Part shown: positions 10,852-24,600 of the stretch, piece after piece
How positions within the stretch are numbered: the stretch's first letter is position 1
How the letters are laid out: every line of letters starts with the position of its first letter
NCBI GenBank assembly: GCA_012932295.1
Contig: JAAONU010000010.1
Location: 23,124,977-23,188,976 of the forward strand
Direction of reading: 5' to 3'
Source of the DNA: Cyclina sinensis
Lineage: Eukaryota; Mollusca; Bivalvia; Venerida; Veneridae
Length of the DNA stretch: 64,000 bases
The notes under the pieces: model-generated
Databases searched by the model: none
What the model was told of the DNA's origin: nothing
Seen by the model: the letters and a program-made list of their open reading frames with translations, nothing else
Translations under genes and position numbers: made by a program

Positions 10852-13207
10852 TCAAGTCAAGTCAAGTCAAATAGTTTATTTATGTCTCTTCATACGTACA
10901 ACATGATATAAAACTGTAGTATAAAATATTATAAAATACGTATGCCTTTCTATACAGAAATATAAGAGACAAATCAATCTATATATTACTTAAAACATTA
11001 CATAGCATCTATTTTAAAGGACCAAGTATTGAAATAATGACTTGGCCTAAAATATTGTTAACTATATTTATACAATATATGTTAATTATGTGTAGTTTAG
11101 ATGTATATGGATCATGAGGTAACTGTGTGTCCATCTGATACTAGTCTAGTATTATGTAACCAATAAATTTTACACTATTAACAAGTGTGTCACAAAAAAG
11201 TTATTGACAATAAATTGATCCACTGTTAACTGTTATCTGAAATATCAGCATTAAGTGAAGTTATTTTAGAAACAATTATCCAAACCCCAATGCTTCAAAT
11301 TGATGCTGATAGTATATATCCACAATTTCAAGTTCTTTATAATTGTGTACCTGGACTAAAAAATGAAAACTGTTTCCTCATTACTTTTCCATATAAGAAT
11401 GTAGTACTCAAAATAACTACTAATAATACAATTCAAATGTTAAAATTAACACTGTACTATTAAAAGACATTTACATTATTTACAGTACAGTAAAATTTTC
11501 CTTTGCTTTAAAATGTTAAAACAGGCTTTGGCTGTATATTTAACCATGTTTACATCAGTGAATAATATACAAAATTTCTCCTTATCAGATAAATTATCAA
11601 ACCCATTAAAAACTCCTCTACTCTGTGTGTATAGGTCCTCTCTTATGGAGGTGTACAGTGGACATTTCAGTAAAACATGTTCTTCATCTTCAATACAGTT
11701 TAAACAATTGAAACAAGTTCTGTCATTTACATTAAGATTTTCATACCGCCCAGTTTCTATTCTAATCGGTGCCACACCGCATCTAAATTTTGCCATAGCA
11801 CTTCGAAAATGTAATGGAAGTGGTTCTTTAACATAATGTTCTGTTACAAAATGAGACTTTATAAGTCTGTAAGATCTCAGCTTATTACAACCATTACCTC
11901 TTACTGAATCAACTCTGTTTACAGTTTGCTTCCATTTCTCAATTTCAATCTGTAACAGCTTATTTTCTATTGTGTCTACAACAGTTTTAGTACATCTATG
12001 TAGATTATCTATATCAAACATTCCAATGTTTCTATACATTTCCATTATACGAAATATTCCGTTTTTACATCTTGTATTAGATGACAATTTAACCCATTCA
12101 AAAACTTTTTTATTTAATCTAGAGTCTTGCATCTTTAAAAATCTACAATACTGCCTTGTAACAGCACCCCACTGTTTCACAAATATTGGTTTCCAACCCA
12201 TATCTCCAATTACAGCAGCATTTGGTGTGTATTTTCCAACTCCCAAAAAATACCTCATGGCTCTATTTTGGACAGCATTTATACAGGGGTAGGATTTATC
12301 ACCCCATATCGGAGCTGCATAATTTATTACAGGTAGAACCATGGAGTCATAGAGTTTTGTGAATGTTGAAAAGTTAAAACCACCAAAACTTTTACATTTT
12401 GAGATTACTAAACCAAGTGCTCTACCAGCGGACATGGCTACATTTTTGGCAATTTCTGTAAAATCTAAGAATTCATTTAATACAACACCAAGATATCTAT
12501 AACTATGAGTAATCTGTAGGAGTGACGGTCCAATTTTAAAAACAAAGCTTGTCTGTATACAACTAGGTGGTCGAAAATGAACAATATTAGATTTGTTACA
12601 ATTAACAACCATACTATTATTATTACACCAAATATTTAAAATATCAAGCAGCTTCTGTAAATCTGCAGCTGTTTCCGCTAAGATAACAATATCGTCTGCA
12701 AATAATAAAATACTTATCAACTCATCATTTACTATAATTCCAATATTTGCTTCTTTTATAGCAGTAACTAGGTCATTGATGTATAGGTTAAAAAGTAGAG
12801 GTGACAGCGGGCAGCCTTGTTTCAAACCACAATTTACTTCAAACCACTGCGAATCAAAACCATTTAACCTTATACAGCATTGAACATCCTTATACAATGA
12901 AATAACAGATTTGAGAATTTTTCCACACAGACCTGACTGTTGTATTTTTGTCCATAATTTAGCCCTAGGTACAGTATCATATGCCTTTTTGAAATCAATA
13001 AAGGCTGCAAAAGTACTTTGCTTTTTCAATTTTCTTGTTTCAACAATACTTGTAAGGGTGTAGACATGATCAATAGTACTTCTATCTTTAACAAAACCAT
13101 TTTGCTCATCATGTATAATTTTTTCACTCTCACAGAATTTAGTAATTCTTTCATTTAAAATACTGCAATATACCTTATACATTGATGGTGCAAGAGTAAT
13201 GCCCCTG
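10852..13207 (-). mobile_element. 5'-truncated non-LTR retrotransposon (LINE)
   Basis: The 3' end has a short (TTGAC)n-type tail (the plus strand shows TCAAGTCAAGTCAAGTCAA at 10,852-10,870), an ~600-bp 3' UTR, and the reverse-transcriptase reading frame above it. The 5' end stops abruptly at ~13,207, inside the RT thumb-side motif beginning YRGITLAPSMYKVYCSILNE, so the endonuclease and 5' UTR are missing. A possible 4-bp target duplication TATG flanks it (10,848-10,851 and 13,208-13,211). 5' truncation is the usual outcome of target-primed reverse transcription. Confidence 0.85.
11476..13206 (-). CDS. LINE reverse transcriptase, C-terminal ~575 residues
   Basis: The frame is open without break from the 5' truncation to its stop. 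The first Met is at 13,182, but the frame continues above it. Visible RT blocks in order are QNGFVKDRSTIDHVYTL, FIDFKKAYDTVPRAKLW, the GLKQGCPLSPLLFNLYINDL block, the catalytic LLFADDIVILAE (YXDD-type box as FADD) and YRYLGVVLNE. A C-terminal Cys/His knuckle (CFNCLNC...EEHVLLKCPLY) is typical of jockey/CR1/I-like LINEs. The upstream endonuclease domain is absent. The lack of stops or frameshifts in 1.7 kb indicates a young insertion; it cannot move without the missing half. Clade assignment needs a phylogeny. Confidence 0.9.
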   Translation of the reverse strand, partial: RGITLAPSMYKVYCSILNERITKFCESEKIIHDEQNGFVKDRSTIDHVYTLTSIVETRKLKKQSTFAAFIDFKKAYDTVPRAKLWTKIQQSGLCGKILKSVISLYKDVQCCIRLNGFDSQWFEVNCGLKQGCPLSPLLFNLYINDLVTAIKEANIGIIVNDELISILLFADDIVILAETAADLQKLLDILNIWCNNNSMVVNCNKSNIVHFRPPSCIQTSFVFKIGPSLLQITHSYRYLGVVLNEFLDFTEIAKNVAMSAGRALGLVISKCKSFGGFNFSTFTKLYDSMVLPVINYAAPIWGDKSYPCINAVQNRAMRYFLGVGKYTPNAAVIGDMGWKPIFVKQWGAVTRQYCRFLKMQDSRLNKKVFEWVKLSSNTRCKNGIFRIMEMYRNIGMFDIDNLHRCTKTVVDTIENKLLQIEIEKWKQTVNRVDSVRGNGCNKLRSYRLIKSHFVTEHYVKEPLPLHFRSAMAKFRCGVAPIRIETGRYENLNVNDRTCFNCLNCIEDEEHVLLKCPLYTSIREDLYTQSRGVFNGFDNLSDKEKFCILFTDVNMVKYTAKACFNILKQRKILLYCK

Positions 13208-13403
13208 TATGATAACTGGTCTCAGTGGGTCAGTCGTGTAGATCGTCACCCTGTTGCGTGGTTTCGAATCCCAGTAGAAGTAAAACCTTTTTTCAGTTTT
13301 CATGGTGTAAAGAAACATAATATGTTTTTCCCCATAGTATTTTGACTTCTTTTCAAAATGAAAGAGAAAAAAACAGCTAAATTATGTTAGTCAGTCGCTT
13401 TAA

Positions 13404-15493
13404 AAACCTATTGAGTATTTCTTTGTGATAAAGTATTGCAAGTTAGTGGTATTTATGTATTAATATATATATTAGACAAGTCGTTAGAAAATGCTCAGTT
13501 AAAAGAAAATAATTATGTACACTAAAATAAGCGAACTTTTACATTTCTGTACAATTTTGTCCTATCACTGGTATTTGATATTCATAAACAACCATAATTT
13601 ATTATATTTAGAATCAATGCAAGTCACATAACGGCTATTATTGTCTTTTGTTGTTGTTGTTTTTTATATGATGTTCTTGTCAGTTTTTAATACTGAACTA
13701 TTTTCTTTCAATATACCAACATTTCTGTTATCCGACAAACATAATGTCTTTTTGTGGTTTTATGTCTTAAGAGGACCATCTTTTCATTTGCTGAAATAAG
13801 ATAAGGTTTTATTCCTCTGGTCATATTTTATAAGAAATCAATTGATCAAAAATATTATCCTCTTCAATACTGTATTAAGTACACATTTATTACAGTCATA
13901 ATTACCTTTTCAACCCTTAATGAACTATGCATGTTCAAGACTGAAGAGTAGACAAAACTGTCATTTGTAGAACAATATAATTATATTCCATGGCGACAAA
14001 AATAACAGCAATCGCCATACCCATTGCAACTGGATGATCAATGACGATTAGTTTCAGATTGAATATTTAATGTATTTAATGTTAATGAGAAAAATCGACA
14101 TTCTTGTATTGAGAATACTTATTTCTGTTTTTGTTTTTTTTTTTGCCCTTAATTTGAAATCTTATTCCAGATTCCTTGGATAAACTGAAGTCGTCCAGCC
14201 TTTGATTGTCCGAGGCGAACATTTAGATAACTTGTGCTATAATACTTTACTTATTATACAACAAGTTATAGCACTTGGACGTGTAAATAGAGAGAAAAAT
14301 GAATCTGTTCCAATTTTCTCTTATTAAATTACTATAAAATTCACCAGATTCCTTAACTGATTTCAACTGATATTTAGTAATTGTTAATTTCATTCTATTA
14401 AAGCCAATACAAGTCTTGTATCTGCTGTTCAGTAATTAAACAAAATCATTGCTCGAATTTTCTTATCAGGATATCTATATCCCATTGAAAATTAGCAACA
14501 GTTTGTAACTTTCAACCTTGTCGATGCAATAGCATTTGTTTAAATATTTTCTAAATTAAACACTTTGTTTAATACATGACTCTCAGACCAGGGCGGATAA
14601 CTCTTTGGCAAACATATGCCAAACATAAAATTTACGTGCTATACCTTTTTTCTGCGAAGTCTAAAGACTGTCTCCAATGTGGTGCAGAAGAACTTGTACA
14701 AAACATTTACTGATGATAGACGAAGAGGATCGAAGTACAGAGGCTGATTAATATAACTCAACAAACAACGTCTCCCTGTGACACTCCTACCGTAGCTCAT
14801 AAATATATACACACAATAATGTCAAAATATAGATGTATGTCTTCTGGTAATAATCGAAGGATTTGTTGTTTTTAGAGACGTTATCTTAATGTTTAACTTA
14901 AAACATCATAAAATAAAATCTTAGATAATAACGTCACTTATATTTTAAACTTCGAGCGCTAGCGTAACACTTCAAAATAGGCGGTCTTTTTAAAATTATT
15001 TCAGTTCTCTTTCCTCTGCTTTTATTTCATTTTAAAATCACAATACACATGAATCACGGTAGATGCAAAATACCGGAAATTAAACGACATTTTTCCTAAA
15101 CCAAGAAGCGTTATTAACTATTTTACATTCATATAGTTTTGACTGAATTGAATCCATCTGACTCTGTTGATTTCTCATACAAAACACAGAAACAACTTCA
15201 TAATTAACATTATCAATTATACTCAATACGGTTTATCTACGCTGTCATTGTAACTATTTTGTAGACGAGACATCCCTTATTAAGGTTAAAAGCATTTCCG
15301 TTGTTTTCGTTTCGGCACTCTGGTAAGACCATTTAGATAATAGAAAAAACTACCCTAAAGCATATATAAAAAACAACAACAAAAGTGTATTTATATTTCA
15401 GAAGTAAACAAAGTCCAAACATAAAGGACTGTGCTGACACAAACATCAACAAACCACAAAGTTGACCAAGAAGAGTAAAAAGACATGTTTGAG
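13404..15493. other. 3' flank of the large gene
   Basis: AT-rich, with no exon or repeat of note. The first few hundred bases below 15,494 are probably the 3' UTR of the large minus-strand gene. AATAAA on the minus strand (plus-strand TTTATT at 15,021) is a candidate polyadenylation signal about 470 nt after the stop. Confidence 0.35.
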
Positions 15494-15677
15494 TTATACT
15501 GCTTTGAACAACGTTGAAGCTGGCGGTCTTATATGATCATTGCACAAGTCTTTTGTGCAACAGTAAGTGCAAGCGAAATTTAAAGTTATCATATTGTTGT
15601 CGTCAAACTTCCTGCACTTGTCGCTGTCCGAGCTGCCAAGGAACCAATCACGATAGCAGGTATCGTAATTACCACAG
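15494..15677 (-). CDS. Exon 15, Ly6/uPAR-like domain, second half, and stop
   Basis: 184 nt including TAA, with acceptor TTTTACAG. It encodes SCGNYDTCYRDWF, DKCRKFDDNN and FACTYCCTKDLCNDH; the closing CC-x4-CN is the signature of Ly6/uPAR domains. After CN only ~14 residues remain (ending TLFKAV), with no hydrophobic GPI signal, so a soluble product is likely. Total cysteines in the domain are twelve, against the usual eight to ten. Confidence 0.75.
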
Positions 15678-18600
15678 CTGTAAAAGTAAGTAATGAGATT
15701 AAATCAGGTATAGCTGTATACTAAGTTTGGAGTGATATAAAATCAGGCATATCCGTATACGTAAATTTGCAATGATATAAAATCCGGCATATCCGTATAC
15801 GTAACATTGAAATAATATAAAATAGGCATATCTATAAACGTTAGTTTGCAATGATATAAAATCCGGAATATTCGTATAGGTGAATTTGCAATGATATAAA
15901 ATCCGGCATATACGTCAGTTTGGAGTGAGATTAAATCTAAAACAAATGTATTCGAAAGTTTGGAGTGATATAAAATCAGGCATAACTGAATACATCACTT
16001 CAGTGATATAAAATCAGGGTTATCTATAAATAATGTGAACAATTACACAGAAAATAGTTAGTAATTTGACGTACTTTAGGTCCTTGCACAAATTAACATA
16101 TGCGACGATGAGAAAAAATTCTCATTTTTGACGATGAACGTAGAAACAACAGTTTTGTTATGTTAGATAATTACACACTGATTGAAGGAAAACAAATAAT
16201 CATATCTGTAGAACATACCTTTTAATTACTGTTCTTGTCCCATCTTTGTGGTTACTCAGTTTGTTTATGCAATAGTTATTCGGATAATCGCACTGTTTAT
16301 CCATTGTCAGTTTCTCACACAAGAATTCTGGTCCGGCGCACACCTTACATGTTACTGAAATAAAATTGAGCGACATTTGAAAAGTAACCATTATCACCTA
16401 TACTTGTGATATTCAGAGGTTTGATATGAGTGGTTTACAACGCCAATGCTCACTTCGAAAATTAAAATCACTAATCTTATATTCAATGTAAAAACTAATC
16501 TCTTATTAGAAAGCCTGACTATGATTAATGTATTTCATTGACTAGCCTGAAATGTGAAGCAAGTAGTCCTTTCTTAGAATAAACGATAGGCAATGTGCTT
16601 TTTGCACTTTTTTCACAGCTTTTTGCTTGTTATTCAGTGTCTAAGATAACGTTCAATCAATATTTTCAATACATTTCTATCTAATCCTAGAACGTGTTCG
16701 TGCAGGAAATGAATATAAAATTTCGCAGGTGAGATTGAAAATCAACTGATAAAACATTGAGATACAAAACAAGGATTATTACCTGGCTGATTGTTACTTG
16801 ATACAGTTGTTGTTGTTGTTGTTTTAGTGGTTGATTCTGTTGTCAAAACTGAGTCTGTTGTTACCGTCAGTGATGTTGTATTTGTACCGCTGTTTATTGT
16901 GCCATTAGTGGTGTTCCCACTAGTGTTGTTCGTATTATTGACAGTACCACTGGTTGCATTGTTGGTTGAGGTGATGTTGTTGCCATTCGTGCTGTTAGAA
17001 GTTAAATTTACTGAAGTCGTCGATTCTGATGACAATGTGCTTTCAGTTGTAATTATGGCACTGACATTACCACTTGAAGACGTTGCTTGAGGATTTGCAG
17101 ATGTATTTTCTCCTCCGTACGAACTGGATGCATTTGTTGGGTACGTAGAAATATCTGTACTTGTAGGGTTGTCAGTGCTACTCAAATCAGAACTGTTGCT
17201 TGTCACAGTATTGTTGCTGTCCGTGCCATTTCCGTTTGCTGTAACATTGGACGAAGACGTACTGTAGTCTATTGTGCTTGTTCCTGTGGTAACTGATGCA
17301 CTATCGTTATGTGTAGTTGGTACGGTTACAGACGAAAGATTGACATCAACTGAATTGGAGTTGTCAAGTGTGGAATTGCTTGTTGTAGATGTATAATTAT
17401 AGACAGCTGTCCATCTTGTGCTTGGGGCTGCACTGGTAAAGACACCACTCCCTGCACTGCTATTAGTTGTTGTGTTGTTCGTTAATGTGCCATTAACGGC
17501 AGCTGTGTTATTAGTTGAACTGGTTGGATCTAAAACATTTCAATTTTTAGTATGAAAGTAAAAAAAGTTAATTTGTTTAGCCTATCTTTGCTTTTCCATT
17601 ATCAAAACCAATATTTTATATGAGATATCAATTACATTTTATGTTTAAAGTAACTGTTTATTTTAACTTAAATTGATCTAGTTCTTGTATTACAACATAT
17701 TTCTTACAGAACAAAGCGGATATTTATGTAAATATACTATGAGGCATTTCTTAGTTTTACTTTTCGTTATGTGGACAAGATATTTAAAAATGATTAATCA
17801 AGAAAAAGACAACACAGAAAACGTAGCTTTCCTACACAATCAGACAGTAGAGAGGAGAAGAGAATTTATGTAATCACTTTAAAAGGACAACACAAACACT
17901 AAATGAACATGAGAACCCGCGGGATTACCGCTTTGGAACTGTCAGTGGCCAAACATTTGTTACTGGGAGTTTAAAGAAGGTTCTAGTGTGCAACAACCTC
18001 GCAGTTACCCCATCAGTCTCTCATCAGAACAAACAAGTGCACGTTGTCTTGGTGAAGTCAGATATCGTAACTTAAGATTGGACAGGATGAAGAGCGTGTG
18101 ATAGTAGTTGCTAAGGAAAAGAAAACTTAGTCTAATATAACCCACCACAACATCCACAAAGAACCGGACATTCAGATATTCCAAAAGGCTCTAAGCAGAC
18201 GAGATTTGATATAACGTTAGTCTCGCCACACCCAGGGTAGTCCTTGCACTTTGTATTCTGTGTATCTGTAGACAGATTTTTTAATATTGTTACGATTGTA
18301 GAACAATACAGGGAACGAAATTAATTACGGTACATTGTGAAATCATTAACTGTTAATATTATGACATGAATATATAATCTGGTGAATTCATATAAAACAG
18401 CTTCCAATTGTGTTTGATCATTTCCACGTGATCAAGTTGTAAATTTCTACAACTTTTTCAGATTTTTTTTTAATCTCAACAAAGTTTCAAGAAATAGTGT
18501 TTTAACAAGTATTTGTTAAAGCTTGTACTATATAACTGCATACACTAAGTCTTAACAAATACTTTGTTAAACATAAACCAAATTGTTGTGGTATAATATC

Positions 18601-21600
18601 AATGCTTTTTAACAATTATATGTTAAGATCGCTTTTGCTTTGACTATCATCAATTGGACATCAGAGTTTAACAAATCTTTGTTAAACTATTCTCGTTACT
18701 TGACAGAGATGTGGAAAGAAAATCGGCTGAATTGTTAACAAGTATTTGTTAACATCTCTGTTCGCTGTTACTGAATCTACCGTCAGTCAGAGTTTAACAA
18801 ATCTTTGTTAAAGCTTATACCATTCTCAGTGAAAGAGATGCAGAAAGAAAATATGCCGAATTGTTAACAAAAATTTGTTAACATCTCTGTTCTCTGTTAC
18901 TGAATCTACCATCAGTCAGAGTTTAACAAATCTTTGTTATAGCTTATACTATTCTCTTCACTTAACAGAGATGTGGAAAGAAAATATGCCGAATTGTTAA
19001 CAATAATTTGTTAACATCTCTGTTCTCTGTTACTGAATCTACCGTCAGTCAGAGTTTAACAAATCTTTGTTAAAGCTTATACTATTCTCTTCACTTGACA
19101 GAGATGTGGAAAGAAAATTGGTCGAATTGTTAACAATAATTTGTTAACATCTCTGTTCACTGTTACTGAATCTACCGTCAGTCAGATTTCAGAACATAAC
19201 AAATATTTGTTAACGATTATATGAGAATCATCAGTTGGCAAAGATATTCAATGGGCATCGGCTGGATATCAATGATTTTAACAATATCTGTTAAGATGTT
19301 TAATCTTTAATGTATTAACATTCTGAATTCAGAAATAAACGAACCTTCATAAAATTTTATCATTGTGATTATTAGTTATTAATGATGAAGAATATACATC
19401 AAAGTGATGCATATTTCCCGTCAACATATTTGTCAAAAAAGCTAAAATACTGAGTGAATAAATCTTGAAAAATAAACTTATTATGGCATTTATAGAAACA
19501 ATTATTAATTTTACCGGTTTTAAGCCATTACAAATATACTGTGAACAATGTGTTTTGCTGATAACCAAGAATTAAAAAAGATATTATATAAAAGGCCTTC
19601 ACTTTTATCGGTAAAGAATTTACCCCTTTAGTCACGGGGTAAATACTTTAGTTATAACATTAATGTTGAGGCAATCTAATAACTAGATGCCGTGGCTCAG
19701 TGGTCTAAGTCGTTGCTCTATATTACTGACCGAAAGGTCGTGGGTTCGAATCCTGGTAAAGTCAAAACTTTTTTTTTTTCAGTTGTCATGGTGTATAGAA
19801 GCATAATATTAATGTTTTTTCATAGTATATTAAATCCTCTTAAATTTGAAAGAATAAAAAATTTCAGCAAAATTTTGTGAGTCAGTCGCTTAAAATAACC
19901 TTTACCCATAACAAAATTATATCCAGTCAATGCTGTGTAACATTGTCTATACAAATATATCACTGTATCTAAAATCTAAAAATGAAAGAATGCAACCGTT
20001 AAGCAAGAAAACATAACATCCAACTTGAAAACACAAATTAAATTCGTCCATATATATAATTTCCTTTACATTTCTGTCAGTATTTTCCACTTAATTAAAA
20101 GGTACCAAAAACATTTTTTGCCTGACCATTATAATATTGCAAATCCAACATTACTTACTAACTTTATTTAACATAATCTATTGATGACCCGAATTCACCT
20201 TGAAGATGAAATGTCTAAGCACACTGATTTTTTCTGTCCGAAGTTTAATTACCACTAAACCACTAAATTTATGCCTTCTTTTCTTCTGTGAGAGTGTTTA
20301 AATTAATGAGCCCTTTACAAAATGAAATTATTTGGTACTGTGGTGTAAATAGGACACTCTTGGTTGCTACTCACTCTTTGTTTACACTATTCAGCATTTT
20401 ATGATCTCCATGGGAATTGTCTTGATTTGTTGAACTGTGGCTGCTCAAGCATGTAATGTTAATTTCACCTCAAGCAATGAAAATCCCATTTAACTTAGTC
20501 ATGGCATTGGTCAGAAAACCAGATTCATATACAGTCCTATGAAATACCAGGGAAAATCGGCTCAATCTGAGCCAAGTCTTATCAGTAAGCATATCAGTGA
20601 GAATTGCCCCTAACAGTTATAAATCAATTAGCACCAGCTTGTGTTTGTTTATAGTCTGCTGACCACTCCAGTAATGTATTAATGTTATTCCTAAGATTTT
20701 ACTGCAGCAACATCTTCATTATCTGTGTTTAACCAAATCATGTAGAAAATTAGAAAATAAAATTATAAGTAGATCTATTGATTGTTAGCATACTATTCAT
20801 TTTTGAGTAATAATGACTTCATTATTAATACAACAAAATCAATTTTAATAACTGATTTTGTTGTATTATTTTTGTTACAAACAGGATGAGATCATTAAAT
20901 TTAAAATGAAGCCTTTTTATTTGTATACATATAGGATATCAAAGTGTTTTTGAGATTTTATTATTTTATTTTGCTTTGATTTTTATCATACCTGAATTAA
21001 AGAAGTACTTTATTTCTGGTCATGAAATAATTTTATTGTGTTTGTTTTCAGCCCTTTTCTGAACTACATGTTCTTGAGAATAATGACAATATGTTAAAGC
21101 CAGTGTGTGTGTGTGTGTGTGTGTGTGTTGTTTAAAAAAAATACTTTAAGCCAACCAACACGCTTGTAGAATATTTCAATTTTACAAGGGAACTAAAAGT
21201 CGAAATAAAAACCATAAATGAGCAGGAAGTTATTTGTGTTCAAGGACTACTCTGATATATAAAACTGCAGAACATAGTAATCAACACGAAGACAATAGAT
21301 TAAAGTATCAAGGTTTTATATGACACATTAATTGAATCTAGTATTATGAAGATCTTTAGGACATTTCACTATACGAAAGCAATATTTTATTTTTAAGCTC
21401 AATTTATTAACAGCATTTATTGAAAAGAAATGGAAAAAATATATGTATGTTTGAACATCACCTCATGGTGTCAATTTCAATAAATATTGTGAATAAACTT
21501 ATGAAGACCTGCTTGAGAAAAAATCAAACAACCTTCAAGATTTACTGAAACTGAAGAATTTCACCGAAGCCATTACGAAAAATGTCAAAACAAAAGGCTA

Positions 21601-24600
21601 AAACCAGAACGGATAGAAAATTAGCTGGAGAAGAGAGGGATGGAATAAAACTGAAAGCAAGATATTTGCATATATCTCAAATCTTAGATTTTTTGTTTAA
21701 AGTAAAAAACATTCCAGAAACTGTACAGTCCTCAATAATTTTATGCGCTGTCTGTGTTTCATCATGCCGCCACCCTGCAGCCATAAATGTTTATATAGAA
21801 ACAAATTCAAATGATCTTGAAGAAAACATTAATATTGCAAAACTTTGTGCATTGCGGTTGCTCAGAATGCACATGGAAGATATGACACAGATGATCTGAA
21901 TAACACATTTAAATATTGAAGATATATTTGCAGTTAGAGGCATCTTTTAAAACGAGTCAAGTTCAATATAGAATTCAGTATTAGATTCATTAGTGACAGA
22001 AAGTGTAGAAGATACTGATGGCAGATTGTATGAAGCTCTACAAGAAGAAAATGAAATGAACAATTTCATACACACTCTTGGTTTTGAGCCACATAGACCA
22101 CCTAAAATGATAACTTTGCACCCTCCACCAGTGACTGGAAGAGATGATGCCATTACAAAGCTGCAAGAGGTTTTAGAGGATATTCTCATCAAGACAGATC
22201 TTGAAGATCGGAAAAGCAGTATGAAATATCATTTGCACCTGACAACAAAATTGGAGCAGATTCATTCAAAGCAGGAAAAGAGACAGAAGTACCATCAATT
22301 TCTTGTAGAATTTCCTGTCATGCATCTGAGAAAATCAAAAATTATAATTCCTGTAAGTGCATATACAGATGCTGGCCTACTTCACACTTTTAAATACATG
22401 AGAGGTGATGAATGTATAGAATGGAAAAAGCTGATGTCAGTAGAACACATTGACACATTGACATTGTCTAACTGTAGGTTTTCAGCTGATGTCAGTAGAA
22501 CACATTGACACATTGACATTGTCTAACTGTAGGTTTTCAGCATGCATTAATTCAAAAATTCTTTCTGAGTCGCACCTCAGCAGAACAATAATTATATCAA
22601 ATCAATTATTTCAATGCAGATTTCTGAAGAATCAGGCCAGACTATCATGATTTCATAAAAAAGAAGTGAAAACAACAATGGCACATTTGCTCTTCATGTT
22701 GAAAGTATGCGTCATTGTCAAGCGATATTTGCAATTGATTTTGCAGAATGACTAGAAGGAGCAGAAAAGTACTTGCTACCTCTTGCAGCTGATATAGATT
22801 TAAAGTTTCAAGAACCAAAGGAAAGCTGCTGCTATCAAGAATGCTAAGAACGGAAAGTTGCTACTTTCATTGATTCTGACACTGACACCATTAAATTGTT
22901 TCTATTTAGTTCACCTTTTTATAGCACATGTTAATTTACAGTGACTAACACACAGTTCATTTAAAGGTGCATAAAAAGGCAAATGTTTATCGACATTTAT
23001 GTAAATATTGTGAAAAGCACATTTTGGCTTGTTGAAAAACATCAGAATTCAAATCTTTTCATACTTTTATTGATATTTCTTACCCTGGTAGTAGTCACAG
23101 AGGAGAGACTGTCTTCATATGTCCTGCATTAAATTCAATAGTTAGTGTGCTGTTGCTTTTATGGTAAACCACAGTTTCAATGACTAGAATTGCTCGGATC
23201 TGAGTCCTCTTCAAGGGAAAATACATTTATCTTGCATTTTTTAGGTGAACAGAAGGATGCAATTACACTGTATATTTACCTCTCTTCGATTTAAAAAAAA
23301 ATATTTGTGAACAAATATATTAGTAGCTTAAATTGCAATGTTATTTTTGTCTTATTTACTTTATTAAAAAAAAAACTGTCTTACTTAAACCTTAAAACTG
23401 ATAAATATAGAACCGTTATGTTAAAAAACAGACAGTTAATATATAATGTATTCATATTAAATATGTTATCCCACACGCATCCATCATCTTTTGGATTTGT
23501 TAAATATAGTATACCCCCACCCCAACCATTTTGTGGTGGGGGTATAATAACTGTTTAAGAGCGACAGTGAACAGCGACTTTTTTAAATTTAATTTGACGA
23601 CAAGAAAATCTGCTGTGTGACAGGTTTTATGTTTCATATTGTTACATGTTTCATGCATTCCAAATCCCTATTTAACACTTTTCAGTTTCAAGAATTCATG
23701 CATTCCAAATCCCTATTTAACTTTTTTCAGTTTCCAAAATGAATTCTAACACTATCTGCATTTCGCCGACACTTAACAAAGAAGAAATTAACCTTTATAT
23801 ATCATACACGTTATATCACACAGAACACAAGTGGGCGACAGCTGACGTCACAGCAAACATCACCGTTAAATAGTGCACGTACTTTGCCCCTTATAAATAC
23901 ACGTACGTGTTAGAATGGACTAGATTTTAAAATTTTCATGATCTACTCTCGTATAAATCATGGTTTCTCATTCATAAGTATATTCATCTAAATTCAATTA
24001 CTATGCATTTGAACTAGACACTGTGATAATATTCAATGGTATATTTCTCAGACTTAAAATTTATTTCCGAATTAACACCAGAACAAAATGCTATGACAAT
24101 TTTTCATGGAGTATAGTTTAATAATATGCCTCATAGTTTGTATGATTGCGTAGATATTGCAATTTAATTTTAACTACTTGTGTTACAAAACAGTCTTACA
24201 AGCTAAAATACATTCTGGAGATAAAAATATAAAGGGGAGAACTATTAATCTCTGGTAGGTAGCTTCAATTTACACAATCAAATGTTGTAATCACAGTCAA
24301 AATTAAAACCTAACAGTTACTATTCATGCTAAGAAATTAGGATAATACCATCACTTATACAACTTTATGTTAAAACACTGGGGCTAATCTAGACTGGTTT
24401 CAGGCCCAGCAATTAATATGCTATTCCATAGTTATGTTAATTACTATTAAGTCCCTTTCAAATTACAGCTCTATCTTTACTTGGCTGGGATAATATGATT
24501 GCTAGGAGAGGAAAATGTTGTTATTAGAGGGGTAAAAACATTTAGTATATCAATGGTTAACATAAAAAGAAAAGGATCATACAGCCTGCAGCCAGGCTAG

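Larger units (their letters stand above)
10643..13403 (+). mobile_element. TIR/tRNA-like element (copy B) split by a LINE insertion
   Basis: The left half (10,643-10,851) opens with TTTAAAGCGACTGACTCAC. The right half (13,208-13,403) carries the tRNA-like module (GGTCTCAGTGGGTCAG, GGTTTCGAATCCC) and ends AGTCAGTCGCTTTAAA. Removing 10,852-13,207 rejoins a ~400-bp element collinear with copies A, C and D. TTAA lies at both outer ends (10,644-10,647 and 13,400-13,403). The terminal repeats and TTAA suggest a DNA transposon mobilised by a TTAA-specific transposase, but no transposase is present, so this is a non-autonomous element. Confidence 0.75.

Noticed and set aside
11513..12883. Plus-strand ORFs opposite the LINE
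   Set aside because: Antisense shadows of the intact reverse-transcriptase frame.
13205..13290. Possible tRNA gene
   Set aside because: A and B boxes are present, but the module is part of the repeated TIR element, lacks a convincing cloverleaf and recurs at other loci. The same applies at 19,692 and 27,420-27,477.
16791..17090. Val/Leu-rich plus-strand ORF that looks like a membrane protein
   Set aside because: It is the antisense shadow of the Thr/Ser/Asn-rich mucin exon (ACN codons read as GTN). The same applies to 43,041-43,268.
23512..23550. Transcription terminator hairpin
   Set aside because: Eukaryotic context with no T-run; simply an inverted repeat.
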